Assembly: GCF_963662555.1 (NCBI RefSeq)
Contig: NZ_OY759719.1
Span: 1,694,985 to 1,758,984, forward strand
Direction of reading: 5' to 3'
Length of the DNA: 64,000 nt
Source: Thiomicrorhabdus sp.
Lineage (GTDB): Bacteria; Pseudomonadota; Gammaproteobacteria; Thiomicrospirales; Thiomicrospiraceae
Within the stretch, counting starts at the first letter, position 1; every line of letters starts with the position of its first letter. Of this stretch, positions 8,504 to 17,955 are shown one piece after another. The translations under genes were made by a program, and so were the position numbers. Below the pieces are notes generated by a model that did no database searches, was not told where the DNA came from, and was given only the letters and a program-made list of their open reading frames with translations.

Positions 8504-10060
8504 ATGCTAAAACCCAAAGAAATTATGCGACTTTCAATAAGAACAAGATTCTTTATCTTGTTGTTATTGTTAACTATTCTGCCCTTTCTTGCCTACAGAT
8601 TTGCAATTGACTTGCATCGTATAATGCTTAATAACCAAGCGATTGTTCAAGAGCAAACCGTTGAAAACTTAGCCTTAATCTTAGAAAACCGCACCGACTT
8701 GTGGGCTTTACAAATTCAGTCAGGTAAGCCAACTCGTCTCTCACACCTTAATTTAACCAACTCTGTATTGTGGGTGGTTAATGAAAACCGTCAAACCACT
8801 TATGTTGTTGGTCAACTGCCAAATCAAGAGAAGCAAAAGCCGGTTGGCGTATTTACTACAATTGGTAAAGTTCTAATAAAGACTTTAGCGACCTTTTTAC
8901 CCTACTCTTTACCTTACCCTTACCCCCAAAGTCTCACACCTGAAAGTAATCTGATTACTAACTCCTTAAATGGTCAAACTTTTCAGCAATATCGAATGGA
9001 TAAAACGGGCCAACCAATCTCTCTAATGTCAGCAACGCCTTTAATTATAAAAGGCAGAATTATTGGTGCGATTGTTTTAGAGCAGAGAATGGAAACTCTG
9101 TTTAGTCATAACTTAAATTATTTTTATCGTCTTATTGGTATTGGTGCCATTATATTTTTAATTGTTTTAATTGGTGCCTTAATGCATACAGCCTCATTAT
9201 CTAACAGAATCATAAGGTTAGATAATGATGTAAAGAGAACCTTTAACTCCCAAGGTCGTATTACCGATTTAGTTTTTCAAGACACAATCAGTCGTTTTTA
9301 TCAAGATGAACTCTCTGATTTACGCCACCATATTCACGAAATGCTTAAACAATTAGGCGCTTATGAACGCTATCTAAAACAGCTACCTAAAACCTTAAGA
9401 CATGAGATTCATAACCCACTTAATCGTTTATCAATGGCATTATCTCTACTAGAAAACGAAAACCCAGGCCCTAACCCAAACCCACAATTAGATTATGCAC
9501 AACATGCACTTGCTCAATTAAAACAATTAATTAGCTCACTTTCTGAAGCTACGAGTATAGAAGATAGTTTACAAAGTCAAACACCTGAAGATTTCCCAAT
9601 TGGTTTAATGCTTGAACATTATCTAGAAAATACCACAAAACTTCATACTAACTGGCAAATAGATTACTCGTGTCAAATTCCTCATGATGTATTAGTATGT
9701 GGTGATGGCTTTATGATTGAACAGCTTATGGATAAATTATTAAGTAATGCGGCAGATTTCTCGGATAAAAAAATGCCGATTATGATTCGTTGCAAGATGA
9801 TTGATTCGATGATTCAAATTAATGTTGTTAATTCTGGTCCTGCTTTACCAAAAGGTTTAGAGCTGCAAGTGTTTGATGGTATGACATCAATTAGAACTTT
9901 AAATCAAGATAACCAAACGCATTTAGGTTTGGGGCTTTATATCGTTAAGCTGATTACAGATTTTCATAAGGGTAACGTGTACGCTGAAAACATTAACTCA
10001 TTTGAACAGCGTGCAATAAAGGGTGTTAAGTTTACTATTGAACTCCCTTTTCATGTCTGA
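8504..10060 (+). CDS. Membrane sensor histidine kinase
   Basis: A 518 aa kinase paired with the preceding regulator. There is a membrane helix near residues 15-32, a periplasmic sensor region of about 170 residues, a second helix near 206-228, and then the dimerisation/phospho-acceptor helix with LRHEIHNPLNRLSMALSLL (His about residue 300). The ATPase domain has the N-box LLSNAADFSD and the G2 box LGLGLYIVKLI. The H-box has RHEIHNPL rather than the common SHELRTPL, a moderately unusual form. An alternative start is the ATG at 8525 (MRLSIRTRF). The signal sensed is unknown. Confidence 0.88.
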   Translation: MLKPKEIMRLSIRTRFFILLLLLTILPFLAYRFAIDLHRIMLNNQAIVQEQTVENLALILENRTDLWALQIQSGKPTRLSHLNLTNSVLWVVNENRQTTYVVGQLPNQEKQKPVGVFTTIGKVLIKTLATFLPYSLPYPYPQSLTPESNLITNSLNGQTFQQYRMDKTGQPISLMSATPLIIKGRIIGAIVLEQRMETLFSHNLNYFYRLIGIGAIIFLIVLIGALMHTASLSNRIIRLDNDVKRTFNSQGRITDLVFQDTISRFYQDELSDLRHHIHEMLKQLGAYERYLKQLPKTLRHEIHNPLNRLSMALSLLENENPGPNPNPQLDYAQHALAQLKQLISSLSEATSIEDSLQSQTPEDFPIGLMLEHYLENTTKLHTNWQIDYSCQIPHDVLVCGDGFMIEQLMDKLLSNAADFSDKKMPIMIRCKMIDSMIQINVVNSGPALPKGLELQVFDGMTSIRTLNQDNQTHLGLGLYIVKLITDFHKGNVYAENINSFEQRAIKGVKFTIELPFHV

Positions 10061-10191
10061 CCTTTTTTATACTAGCTTTTAAAGGCAAGGTTAAATTAAA
10101 TACAAATAATTAGATTAACGCCTTTACAAGTATTGCTCCCCAACTTACTACTTCTTCCCGTAGAAGTTTATCTAGAAAAATCATAAGCAAT

Positions 10192-10221
10192 AAAAAAGGC
10201 CACATATGTGGCCTTTTTTTA
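10192..10221. terminator. Bidirectional Rho-independent terminator
   Basis: The perfect 16-base palindrome GGCCACATATGTGGCC (10198-10213) is flanked by six A and eight T. It serves the minus-strand SPOR gene and possibly the converging kinase operon. Confidence 0.9.
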
Positions 10222-10241
10222 TAAACCGGTAAACCAAACAA

Positions 10242-11513
10242 TTATTGAACTCTACCAACCAAATCGTTTACTTGACGAATCCATGGATTAATACCGTATT
10301 TTGATTTAATCTCTTTAGCTAACTTATCAGCCTCTGCTCGAGATGCAAGTGATCCTGTTACCACAATGTAATTAGTAGATTTATTACGCGTTTGCGGTAG
10401 AACTTTGGCGTCATTCAATTCTCTGCTAGAGATCATTTTTTGTGCTGCTTTTTGAGTAGGCATGCTCGCTAACTGCAAAATATAGTTTTGTCTAGATTGC
10501 CCTAATAGCCAGCTTATATCTGGGGAAGCATTTGCAATCGGTGCATTTGGCAATTTAGGAGATGTTGGTACAGAAACCTGTTCAGTCAATTTTAAAGTTG
10601 GCTCTTTTACAGTTGGTGTTTTAACAGTTTCAACCGTTGGTGTACTAACTTCCATATCTGCTTCATCAGCCATAGTTGATTTTGAACTTACCAGGCCTGG
10701 TAAATTTTTAATTTGTTTTCCTTGGTTTAAATGCTGAAGAATTAACTCAAGTTTACGATCTATTTTTGTTTCAAGTTTCTGCGTATAAGCATCTAATTTC
10801 TGATCTAAAACGGCCTCAGTAACCAAATTATTTGATTTTTCTGGTGCAGGAACCGTTGAAGGCGTTTTAGAAGCATTTTCTGCATCCAACATTGTTGCAG
10901 AACCCGCTTGTTTTGGCTCTTCGTTTGCAGTGTTAGTAACGACTAAAGTATCTGTAGCTTGATCAGTATTTGCAGAAATGGCTACTGTCCCACCCTGCAT
11001 ACTTTTAATAATAGCTTTAAGTTCTTTTACCTCTCCTTGCAAAGCCAAAACTTTTGACTCAAGTTCAGTAAACAATTCTGTTTTTCCACCAGTGGTTACA
11101 GATTGTTGTAAAGAGTTGAAATCAGTTTGCAGTTCATTAATGTGTTCAAAATTTTGATTTTGTGAAGCGAGTACTTTTTCTTGCTCTTTTTGAAAGCTAC
11201 TGTAAGCAATATATAAAACGCCTAAAATAGTCAGCAAGAGTGACAGCATAATAATAACGCCAAAAAATGATGTTTTATTGCTGGTTGTTGATGTGGTTAA
11301 TAGTTTATTGCTGTAACTCGATTTTGGGTTCGGTTGTTGTGAAGTATGTTTAGGGTTCTCAGGCATAACTTCCTCTGCGGCATTTAACCAATCATTAAGT
11401 GATGGGGATTCATTATTATTTGAATTTTGCGATGTTAGTTTGCCAGCTTTAGATTCAATCTCTTCTAAGATCTTGGCTCTTTGTTCTTCAAGTTCTGAAA
11501 TAGTAAGTGACAT
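10242..11513 (-). CDS. SPOR-domain membrane protein (DamX-like)
   Basis: A 423 aa single-pass protein with a soluble N-terminus (about 1-82, with an SLNDWLNAAEEVMPE motif), a membrane helix near 83-105 (FFGVIIMLSLLLTILGVLYI), a coiled-coil region (about 110-175), a low-complexity Thr/Pro-rich linker, and a C-terminal SPOR domain (about 340-420: NYILQLASMPTQKAAQKMI ... ADKLAKEIKSKYGINPWIRQV). SPOR domains bind denuded septal peptidoglycan, so a cell-division role is likely. The linker contains a copy of the chromosomal palindrome encoding LPGLV. Confidence 0.8.
   Translation of the reverse strand: MSLTISELEEQRAKILEEIESKAGKLTSQNSNNNESPSLNDWLNAAEEVMPENPKHTSQQPNPKSSYSNKLLTTSTTSNKTSFFGVIIMLSLLLTILGVLYIAYSSFQKEQEKVLASQNQNFEHINELQTDFNSLQQSVTTGGKTELFTELESKVLALQGEVKELKAIIKSMQGGTVAISANTDQATDTLVVTNTANEEPKQAGSATMLDAENASKTPSTVPAPEKSNNLVTEAVLDQKLDAYTQKLETKIDRKLELILQHLNQGKQIKNLPGLVSSKSTMADEADMEVSTPTVETVKTPTVKEPTLKLTEQVSVPTSPKLPNAPIANASPDISWLLGQSRQNYILQLASMPTQKAAQKMISSRELNDAKVLPQTRNKSTNYIVVTGSLASRAEADKLAKEIKSKYGINPWIRQVNDLVGRVQ
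10690..10701. repeat. Chromosomal palindrome copy, exact
   Basis: ACCAGGCCTGGT inside the SPOR-domain gene, read on the minus strand as codons for PGLV; the flanks extend it to TTACCAGGCCTGGTAA. Confidence 0.95.
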
Positions 11514-11617
11514 AATGGTTTACGTAATTACCTAAAATGAAAGGGTTATAAAAGTAAATTTATTGTAAAATGCTTTTCTAGAAAAAGATACTTAAACATA
11601 CCTTTGGAGTGATAAAT

Positions 11618-11743
11618 ATGCCTGATATGCAAAGCGTAGGCTCTGCTTTATTAATTACTGCTGCATTACTCGTTGTCAGCTTAACGGTTGTAGGATTAGC
11701 GATGTGGTTTTTATATAAATTTTTTAAAAATAAAGATGAGTAA
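11618..11743 (+). CDS. Putative 41-residue single-pass membrane protein
   Basis: A short ORF on the plus strand: M P D M Q S V G S A, then a hydrophobic stretch of about 24 residues (LLITAALLVVSLTVVGLAMW), then a basic/charged tail FLYKFFKNKDE. TTTGGAGTG at 11603-11611 is a good ribosome-binding site, 8 bases before the ATG. The layout (short N-terminus, one helix, positively charged tail) matches small membrane proteins such as the TIGR02808/DUF3149 type. It lies between the SPOR gene and ychJ, both on the other strand. Confidence 0.6.
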   Translation: MPDMQSVGSALLITAALLVVSLTVVGLAMWFLYKFFKNKDE

Positions 11744-11839
11744 AACCATTTTGTAAGCTTTATTAGTTTAAAGCTAACAAGCATGTTTATAATTTTATTC
11801 ATTAAGTCTTCTTAGTTACCAAAAGTTACCAAAACTCTT

Positions 11840-12235
11840 CTACTTAATCTCGCCATCAACATATTGCCAATGACCTAAAGTATCTCTTATAAAGTAACTT
11901 TTTTCATGTAAGTAGCCATTAGAACCTTCTTGTTGATAATAAGCAGTAAATGTCACCCACCCTTCAGAATCTTTTTTACGTCCCTTTTTTCGGCCGTTAA
12001 TGGTTAATTTCGTCCAATGTAAATTTGGGGTAAATTCTAAATTACCAGGCCTGGTAGATTCATACCAAGTATTTAAAAGGTAGTCTTTTAAATGCATTTC
12101 AAAAGCAACAAAACGGGAACGCATTAATTCCTCAGCTGTTTGAGGATAGAGACCACCTTTGTGAAAAGGTTCACAACACTCTGCATACAATTTAGTTGAG
12201 CCACATAAGCAAAGATTATTTATATTGGATTGCAT
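11840..12235 (-). CDS. ychJ: YchJ-like SEC-C motif protein
   Basis: A 131 aa protein of the UPF0225/YchJ family. The N-terminal zinc-binding SEC-C motif is CLCGSTKLYAECCEPFH, followed by PQTAEELMRSRFVAFEMHLKDYLLNTW and VTFTAYYQQEG, with an NTF2-like core. The function is unknown; SEC-C motifs often mediate protein contacts. The gene contains an exact copy of the chromosomal palindrome, read here in a different frame (encoding TRPGN). Confidence 0.88.
   Translation of the reverse strand: MQSNINNLCLCGSTKLYAECCEPFHKGGLYPQTAEELMRSRFVAFEMHLKDYLLNTWYESTRPGNLEFTPNLHWTKLTINGRKKGRKKDSEGWVTFTAYYQQEGSNGYLHEKSYFIRDTLGHWQYVDGEIK
12044..12055. repeat. Chromosomal palindrome copy, exact
   Basis: ACCAGGCCTGGT inside ychJ; in the minus-strand frame it codes TRPG, a different frame from most other copies. 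Confidence 0.95.
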
Positions 12236-12255
12236 ATCTATTTGAATATTAATGA

Positions 12256-13656
12256 TTATTTAGCTGATAAATGATAATGAAAGACGTTTCGTAATTTTAA
12301 CGAGAGTAGTATAGCGGCTAAAGTTAAGCCAATTACAATCCCTAGCCAAAATCCTGTTACACCCATTGGTTGTGTAATCCAATCGGTAAAAGTAAAAATA
12401 TAACCTAAGCCAAGACCAATTACCCAGTAGCTAATAAAGGTAACGAACATGGTGGTTTTGGTATTGTGAAACCCTCTTAAGGCTCCAGCAGCATTCACTT
12501 GTATTGCATCAAATGTTTGGTATAACGCGGCATAAAAGATTAAGGTAGTGGCAACCGCCAAAACTTCGGGATCGTTTGAATATAATTTAACAATATCTAC
12601 TCTAAAAACATAACTAATTAATGCTAAGAGTAACCCTGTTATCAGTGCCCAGCTTAATCCTGTAAATAGGGTGTTTTTTACTTTTATTCTATCTAATTGA
12701 CCAAAACCATAACCTACCCTTACGGTTAAAGCCATTGCAAAGCTTAGCGGCACCATAAATGCCACAGAGGTAAAACTGATGGCAATCTGATTGGCGGCAA
12801 TGACACTTGTACCTAAAACGGCAATAAATAACGCAATAAAACTAAATAGACTAACTTCAAACAATAGAGCAAAAGAGTTTGGTAGTCCTAAAGAGACTAT
12901 TGGTTTAATCCCCTGTTGCCAATTAACTTTATAGTCTTGTTTGGTTTTGGCTTCTAGAGAGTTTACAGAATCAAGAGGTTTGAGATATCGGCTAAGTTGG
13001 CTATTTTTTAGGATATATAAAAGCCCAATAAAAAACATTGACCACATAACCAAAGAGCTAGCAATTCCGCAGCCCGCTGCTCCATGAGCTTCGATAGGGC
13101 CAAAACCATATATAAATATGGCATTAAGAGGAATATTTAACATTAAAGCGATAAAACTAATCCACATGGTTGGTAGAGTTTTACCAAGGCCTTCCCAAAA
13201 GAATCTCAAGACTTGATAAAGAGCAACACCAGGTAAACCAAAAGCAATAAAGAACAGATAGTCTTTAGTTAATTGATAAACCTCAGGATTTAACCCTAAA
13301 AGCTTTAATAACCAAGACAAATTCATTAAAACGATTAAAGATGCGATGCCTAAAGGAATAGATAACCATAAACCCTGAATAAGATATAAACGAACATTCT
13401 CAGGCTTTTGCTGACCATTTGCCTTTGAAACTAGAGGGGTAATCGCCAATAAAACACCTGTGCCAAATATAAAAACAGGCAACATGATATTCGTACCAAG
13501 ACCGATGGCAGCAAGGTCGTTGGTACCTACTTTACTTGCCATTATGGTATCCACAACACCAAGCCCTGTTAAAGCAAGTTGAGCAAATAAGATTGGTAAA
13601 GCTAGTTTTACTAGAAGTTTAGATTCATGAAAAAAAGCAGTCGAAAATAAAAACAT
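12256..13656 (-). CDS. norM: MATE-family multidrug/Na+ antiporter (NorM-like)
   Basis: A 466 aa, twelve-helix inner-membrane exporter of the MATE family. The N-terminal repeat has LALPILFAQLALTGLGVVDTIMASKVGTNDLAAIGLG, and the second half repeats the pattern (VSLGLPNSFALLFEVSLFSF). Family members exchange cationic drugs for Na+ or H+. An ATG at 13656 directly follows a TTG in frame; ATG is chosen. The short gap to the upstream membrane gene suggests they are co-transcribed. Confidence 0.9.
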   Translation of the reverse strand: MFLFSTAFFHESKLLVKLALPILFAQLALTGLGVVDTIMASKVGTNDLAAIGLGTNIMLPVFIFGTGVLLAITPLVSKANGQQKPENVRLYLIQGLWLSIPLGIASLIVLMNLSWLLKLLGLNPEVYQLTKDYLFFIAFGLPGVALYQVLRFFWEGLGKTLPTMWISFIALMLNIPLNAIFIYGFGPIEAHGAAGCGIASSLVMWSMFFIGLLYILKNSQLSRYLKPLDSVNSLEAKTKQDYKVNWQQGIKPIVSLGLPNSFALLFEVSLFSFIALFIAVLGTSVIAANQIAISFTSVAFMVPLSFAMALTVRVGYGFGQLDRIKVKNTLFTGLSWALITGLLLALISYVFRVDIVKLYSNDPEVLAVATTLIFYAALYQTFDAIQVNAAGALRGFHNTKTTMFVTFISYWVIGLGLGYIFTFTDWITQPMGVTGFWLGIVIGLTLAAILLSLKLRNVFHYHLSAK

Positions 13657-13666
13657 CAACGTAACA

Positions 13667-14083
13667 TCACTTATTTAAACCTGATTTATCTTTTTGATTA
13701 ACATCATGATTATCTTTTGGTTTTTCTTGTTGATTCCAATATTCTTCACCATGTTGTTGCTCAAGCTCTGATAAATCATCATGAACTGTTGAATAAATTT
13801 CATCTTCAGGATCTACATGCACCACCATGCTTGGTAAAAGTAAGATTACGATCAACTTAAAGACCCAATAAACCGTTGCGTAAATGACGACCGCCAAAGC
13901 TAAAACCAAAGGCAAACCAAACACCAAATCAACGATTAACGCTTGCCCTTCAAAAAGCATTTCAAATAGATTTTTGTGAATAAAGGTAAAATAAAGCCAA
14001 CCAATAACCGAAGCCAAGCTAATTAAAATAGCAAATAGATTCATATTGGGTTGGAGTTTGGTATTTCTAAATAGACAAAGCAT
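13667..14083 (-). CDS. Small two-helix membrane protein of unknown function
   Basis: The 138 aa protein has hydrophobic segments near residues 15-34 and 53-85 and a hydrophilic, acidic C-terminus ([27 protein letters not shown]). An AAAGAGA ribosome-binding site precedes the ATG at 14083; an internal ATG (14044, MNLFAIL) is a possible start without a clear site. It lies between nudF and the MATE gene in the same direction. No family is recognised. Confidence 0.65.
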
Positions 14084-14143
14084 AAGGTCTCTTTGATTAA
14101 AATAAATTTGATGGGATAAGGAATATGTTAATTTCTTAGCTAA

Positions 14144-14760
14144 TTACAGTGAGTTTAATTTTTGAAAAAACAACCACTGCAAAGCCATATAGGTGGTAGC
14201 CACGTTAAAACGCCCTTCTAATAACTGCTTTTTGGCGTCTTCAAAAGATAAAATCACCACTCGTATGTCTTCATTTTCTGTAGCAAGTCCAGCATGTGTA
14301 TTAACCTTTTTACACTCCACTTCAGAGGCATAAAGGTGCAAAATTTCATCGCAGGCTCCAGGGCTTGGATAGAACTGGCTAATAAACTCCGGATCAGTAA
14401 TGTCAGCACCAGTTTCTTCTTTTACTTCTCTTATACAGGCTTCTTTAGGGCTTTCGCCTAAATCAATCATTCCAGCTACAGGCTCAATTAACCAGGCCTG
14501 GTTAATATCTTTTGTGGCAAAGGCATTTTCTATGGCACCTGCTCTGCACTGTTCAACTAAAACAACTTTTTCTTCAGTTAAATCATAAAGCAAAACAACC
14601 ACGGCTTGCCCCCTACAAAACACCTCACGCTTTACCAATGAGCTTTGGCCACCCTGAAATAGAGAGTGAGTGAATTGAAGGTTTTTAAGTGTAAAGTAAC
14701 CTTTAAAAACAGTCTTATTATCTTGAATGGTAAGTGATTTTTGGTTTTTATTAGGCATTG
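14144..14760 (-). CDS. nudF: ADP-ribose pyrophosphatase (Nudix hydrolase)
   Basis: A Nudix enzyme hydrolysing ADP-ribose to AMP and ribose-5-phosphate. The Nudix box is GMIDLGESPKEACIREVKEE followed by TGA, fitting G-x5-E-x7-REUXEEXGU. The upstream GYFTLKNLQFTHSLF and downstream QFYPSPGACDEILHLYAS agree with the NudF/YqiE subgroup. The ATG at 14760 (MPNKNQ) is preferred; a TTG six codons upstream would overlap alr. It contains an exact palindrome copy coding NQAWL, the third reading frame used by this repeat. Confidence 0.92.
14491..14502. repeat. Chromosomal palindrome copy, exact
   Basis: ACCAGGCCTGGT within nudF, in a 20-base perfect palindrome from 14487 to 14506 (ATTAACC...GGTTAAT); it codes NQAWL on the minus strand. 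Confidence 0.95.
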
Positions 14761-14762
14761 TT

Positions 14763-15845
14763 TTATTGAACTTCAATCATAGGAACACGTTTAGTTACCC
14801 CGCAAAGCAACTCATAACCAATTGTTCCAGAATGTTTGGCAATAACGTCAACGGATAAATCCTGTCCCCATAAAATAGCTTTTTCACCAATTTTAACTTC
14901 CTCTTGGCAATCGGTTAAATCAACGGTGATCATATCCATAGAAACACGCCCAATTAAGGGAAACTTTTCACCAAGAATAAGAACTGGAGTACCTGTTTTA
15001 GCATGACGAGGGTAACCATCGCCATAGCCAATAGCAATAACTGCAACTAAGCTTTTTCGTTTTGCAGTCCAAGTATTACCGTAACCTACTGACTCACCAA
15101 TTTGAATGGTTTTAAGAGCAATCACTTCTGATTCAAGCTGCATAACGGCATTTGTGGAAATAGTATTATTCGGAATGTCACCTGCACCATATAGGGATAT
15201 TCCAGGACGAACCCAATCATAATGGCTTTGTTTAAAGCGAATTATTCCGGCTGAACTAGCTAAACTTTTAGAATACGGGTAAACCTGGGTCGTTTCAGAA
15301 AAACGTTGAATTTGGTTAGCTGTAAAGTTTTCTGCCGAAACACTGTTTTCATCTGCAGAAGCTAAATGAGACATCAGATGAATACAAAATTCATTATCTG
15401 AACGCTCTAGTTTGGCAATGACCGAGGGGACTTGCTGAACGTCAAAACCTAAACGATGCATACCCGTATCAATCTTGATCCAAACACTAAGTTGTACAGG
15501 GATATTGGTATGTAAAAGCCAATTTAATTGATACTCAGAATGGATCACTACATCCAGTCTATTTTGAATAACAACAGGAAGTTCAGCTTCTGAGAAAAGA
15601 CCTTCAAGCAATAAAATCCTATGCAAAAATCCTTTTTGTCTCAGTAACATAGCTTCATCAATTGAAGCAACGCCAAAACCGTCTGCACTGCTTAATTGGT
15701 GAGCCACACGCTCTATGCCATGACCGTAACCATTGGCTTTTATAACCGCCAAAACTTTACTGTTGGGTGCAAGTGATTGAATTTTTTGCAAATTTTGTTG
15801 TAAAGCTTGAAGATATATATAAGCTTTAGCTGGACGATACATCAT
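14763..15845 (-). CDS. alr: Alanine racemase
   Basis: PLP-dependent racemase producing D-alanine for peptidoglycan. The PLP lysine lies in VLAVIKANGYGHG near residue 35. Other family blocks are HRLGF, SSAGII, RPGISLYG, VGYGNTW and the catalytic-tyrosine region IGYGDGYPRHA, plus SMDMITVDLT. Its 360 aa length is normal. It follows dnaB with a 15-base gap, the usual gammaproteobacterial dnaB-alr order, and precedes nudF. Confidence 0.96.
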   Translation of the reverse strand: MMYRPAKAYIYLQALQQNLQKIQSLAPNSKVLAVIKANGYGHGIERVAHQLSSADGFGVASIDEAMLLRQKGFLHRILLLEGLFSEAELPVVIQNRLDVVIHSEYQLNWLLHTNIPVQLSVWIKIDTGMHRLGFDVQQVPSVIAKLERSDNEFCIHLMSHLASADENSVSAENFTANQIQRFSETTQVYPYSKSLASSAGIIRFKQSHYDWVRPGISLYGAGDIPNNTISTNAVMQLESEVIALKTIQIGESVGYGNTWTAKRKSLVAVIAIGYGDGYPRHAKTGTPVLILGEKFPLIGRVSMDMITVDLTDCQEEVKIGEKAILWGQDLSVDVIAKHSGTIGYELLCGVTKRVPMIEVQ

Positions 15846-15860
15846 ATGCAGATAAAGTTC

Positions 15861-17309
15861 CTAATATTGCTCATTGGGTATATCAAAGCTTGCGTGGTTC
15901 TCAAAGCGAGTGTATTCACCAATAAAGGTCAACGGAACTGTACCCAATGAACCATTACGGTGTTTACCTAAGATAATCTCAGCAACACCTTTATCTTCTG
16001 TTTCTGGGTTATATACTTCATCACGGTAGATAAAGATGATTAAATCGGCATCCTGCTCGATTGCTCCTGATTCACGTAAGTCAGACATTACTGGGCGTTT
16101 ATTAGGTCGTTGCTCAAGGCTTCGGTTTAACTGCGATAACGCAATAACTGGAATATTTAATTCTTTGGCCAGTGCTTTTAAGCCACGAGAAATTTCTGAA
16201 ATTTCATTGACTCGGTTTTCAGAGTTTGCAGAGCCACGCATTAACTGCAAGTAATCCACTACAACTAGACCCAAGCCTGTCACAAACTTCTCTGGATCTT
16301 CTTTCCCCGCTTCAATTGCTTCTTTACGCTGAATATCACGCACATCTTTATCAATACGGCGTGCTCTGGCACGTAGCTCTGTAATCATTAAGGCAGGAGT
16401 ATCATCAATAAAGACTTTGGCTTGTGAAAGAATATTAATCGCTTTATTTAATTTAGGCCAATCATCTTGAGCCAATTTACCGGTACGCATACGCCCTGCA
16501 TCAATTCTACCGATTGAGCTAATCATACGCATAGCGAGCGACTCACCTGGCATCTCCATACTAAACACGGCAACAGGCGTTCCATTCTTAGTGGCAATGT
16601 TCTCTGCCATGTTCATAGAGAAAGTCGTTTTACCCATAGATGGACGACCCGCAACAATAATTAAATCGCCATTTTGCAAACCTGCGGTTAGATCATCAAA
16701 TTTTGTTAAGTGGGTTTCTTGACCAGTGATCGTGCCTTCAGAATTAAAGAGTTCGTCAATTTTATTAATGGCTGATTCAAGAAGCATATCCATCGATTTA
16801 TATAGACGCTCTTTGCCTTCTCCATGCTCAGCAATTCCCATAATTTTTGCTTCTGCAATATCTAAAATATCGCGAATATCTTTACCTTGAGGAAAATAAG
16901 CTGCTTCAGCAACTTCGTTACTGGCTTGAATCAGTTTTCTAAGGATTGATTTATCTCTTACTAATTGCGAGTAATAAAGAATATTGGCAGAACCTGGAGT
17001 GTTTTTAACCAGTTCAGCAAGATATGGTTTTTCGCCGGCAGTTTCTATTTGGCCAGTATTTCCTAAATAGGCCACAACAGAAACTAAATCGAAGGGTTTG
17101 TTGTTACGGTTGAGTTCAATAATCGCATCAAAGATTACTTGGTGTTGTTTGGTGTAAAAATCATTAGAATTAACAATGACACTTACATCATCTAGCACAT
17201 CATCAGACAGCATTAAGCCACCTAAAACAGATTGCTCCGCTTCTATAGAGTGAGGTGGAACTTTAAAGAGTTCTTCAGCTGAGTTATTTGAGGGTTTTCT
17301 TAAGGCCAT
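15861..17309 (-). CDS. dnaB: Replicative DNA helicase DnaB
   Basis: Hexameric 5'-3' helicase at the replication fork. The N-terminal primase-interacting domain (PPHSIEAEQSVLGGLML) is followed by a RecA-like ATPase with Walker A GRPSMGKTT, Walker B VVVDYLQLM, and SDLRESGAIEQDADLI and RNGSLGTV blocks. The 482 aa length is normal and there is no intein. It lies downstream of the rpsF-rpsR-rplI cluster but is separated from it by a terminator. Confidence 0.97.
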   Translation of the reverse strand: MALRKPSNNSAEELFKVPPHSIEAEQSVLGGLMLSDDVLDDVSVIVNSNDFYTKQHQVIFDAIIELNRNNKPFDLVSVVAYLGNTGQIETAGEKPYLAELVKNTPGSANILYYSQLVRDKSILRKLIQASNEVAEAAYFPQGKDIRDILDIAEAKIMGIAEHGEGKERLYKSMDMLLESAINKIDELFNSEGTITGQETHLTKFDDLTAGLQNGDLIIVAGRPSMGKTTFSMNMAENIATKNGTPVAVFSMEMPGESLAMRMISSIGRIDAGRMRTGKLAQDDWPKLNKAINILSQAKVFIDDTPALMITELRARARRIDKDVRDIQRKEAIEAGKEDPEKFVTGLGLVVVDYLQLMRGSANSENRVNEISEISRGLKALAKELNIPVIALSQLNRSLEQRPNKRPVMSDLRESGAIEQDADLIIFIYRDEVYNPETEDKGVAEIILGKHRNGSLGTVPLTFIGEYTRFENHASFDIPNEQY

Positions 17310-17427
17310 AATAGAAAAGTTACGATATCAAATTTGATTAACAAAAAAGTATTATAACGTGTTTTCTAAAAACAAAACTGTAGGTCTTGATTATTTATTA
17401 AAGGAAAATTGAATAAAATTTAGACAT

Positions 17428-17464
17428 AAAAAAAGCGAGGGCTTTCTAATGAAAGCACCCCGCT
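17428..17464 (-). terminator. Rho-independent terminator after rplI
   Basis: A long stem (GCGGGGTGCTTTC with GAAAGCCCTCGC, one bulge) followed on the minus strand by seven T. It lies between rplI and dnaB. Confidence 0.88.
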
Positions 17465-17491
17465 GTCTTTAGTAAATCTTTAAATTAAAGA

Positions 17492-17944
17492 TTACTCAGC
17501 AGAAGCCTTAACTTCAACTGTAATTGAAGCAACTACATCAGAGTGTAATTGAACATCAATTTCATAAGTACCTACGTGACGTAGAGCACCTTCAGGCATA
17601 CGAACGTCGCGACGTTCAGTATCAAAACCAGCTGCTTTAAGTGCGTCAGCAATATCTTGAGTTCCAACAGAACCAAATAATTTACCTTCATCACCAGCAA
17701 CTGACTCAATAGTAACAACTTGACCGTTTAGGTTTTCGAAGATACCTTGAGCAACAGCTAATTCAGCAGCTGCAGCTTTTTCTAATTCAGCACGAATCGT
17801 TTCGAATTCTGCAACATTTTCTTTTGTTGCCGCTTTTGCTTTACCTTGAGGAATCAAGAAGTTACGTGCATAACCAGACTTAACTGAAACTTGATCACCT
17901 AAAGATCCTAGATTTTGTACTTTTTCAAGCAGAATAACATTCAT
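17492..17944 (-). CDS. rplI: 50S ribosomal protein bL9
   Basis: The N-terminal [36 protein letters not shown] is the L9 signature for 23S rRNA binding, followed by the long connecting helix and a C-terminal domain with [18 protein letters not shown]. The 150 aa length is normal. It is the last gene of the rpsF-rpsR-DUF2232-rplI cluster. Confidence 0.97.
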   Translation of the reverse strand: MNVILLEKVQNLGSLGDQVSVKSGYARNFLIPQGKAKAATKENVAEFETIRAELEKAAAAELAVAQGIFENLNGQVVTIESVAGDEGKLFGSVGTQDIADALKAAGFDTERRDVRMPEGALRHVGTYEIDVQLHSDVVASITVEVKASAE

Positions 17945-17955
17945 AGCTTAAACCT

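Noticed and set aside
11578..11802. Minus-strand 74-codon frame
   Set aside because: It lies opposite the small plus-strand membrane ORF, which has a better ribosome-binding site and a sensible protein.
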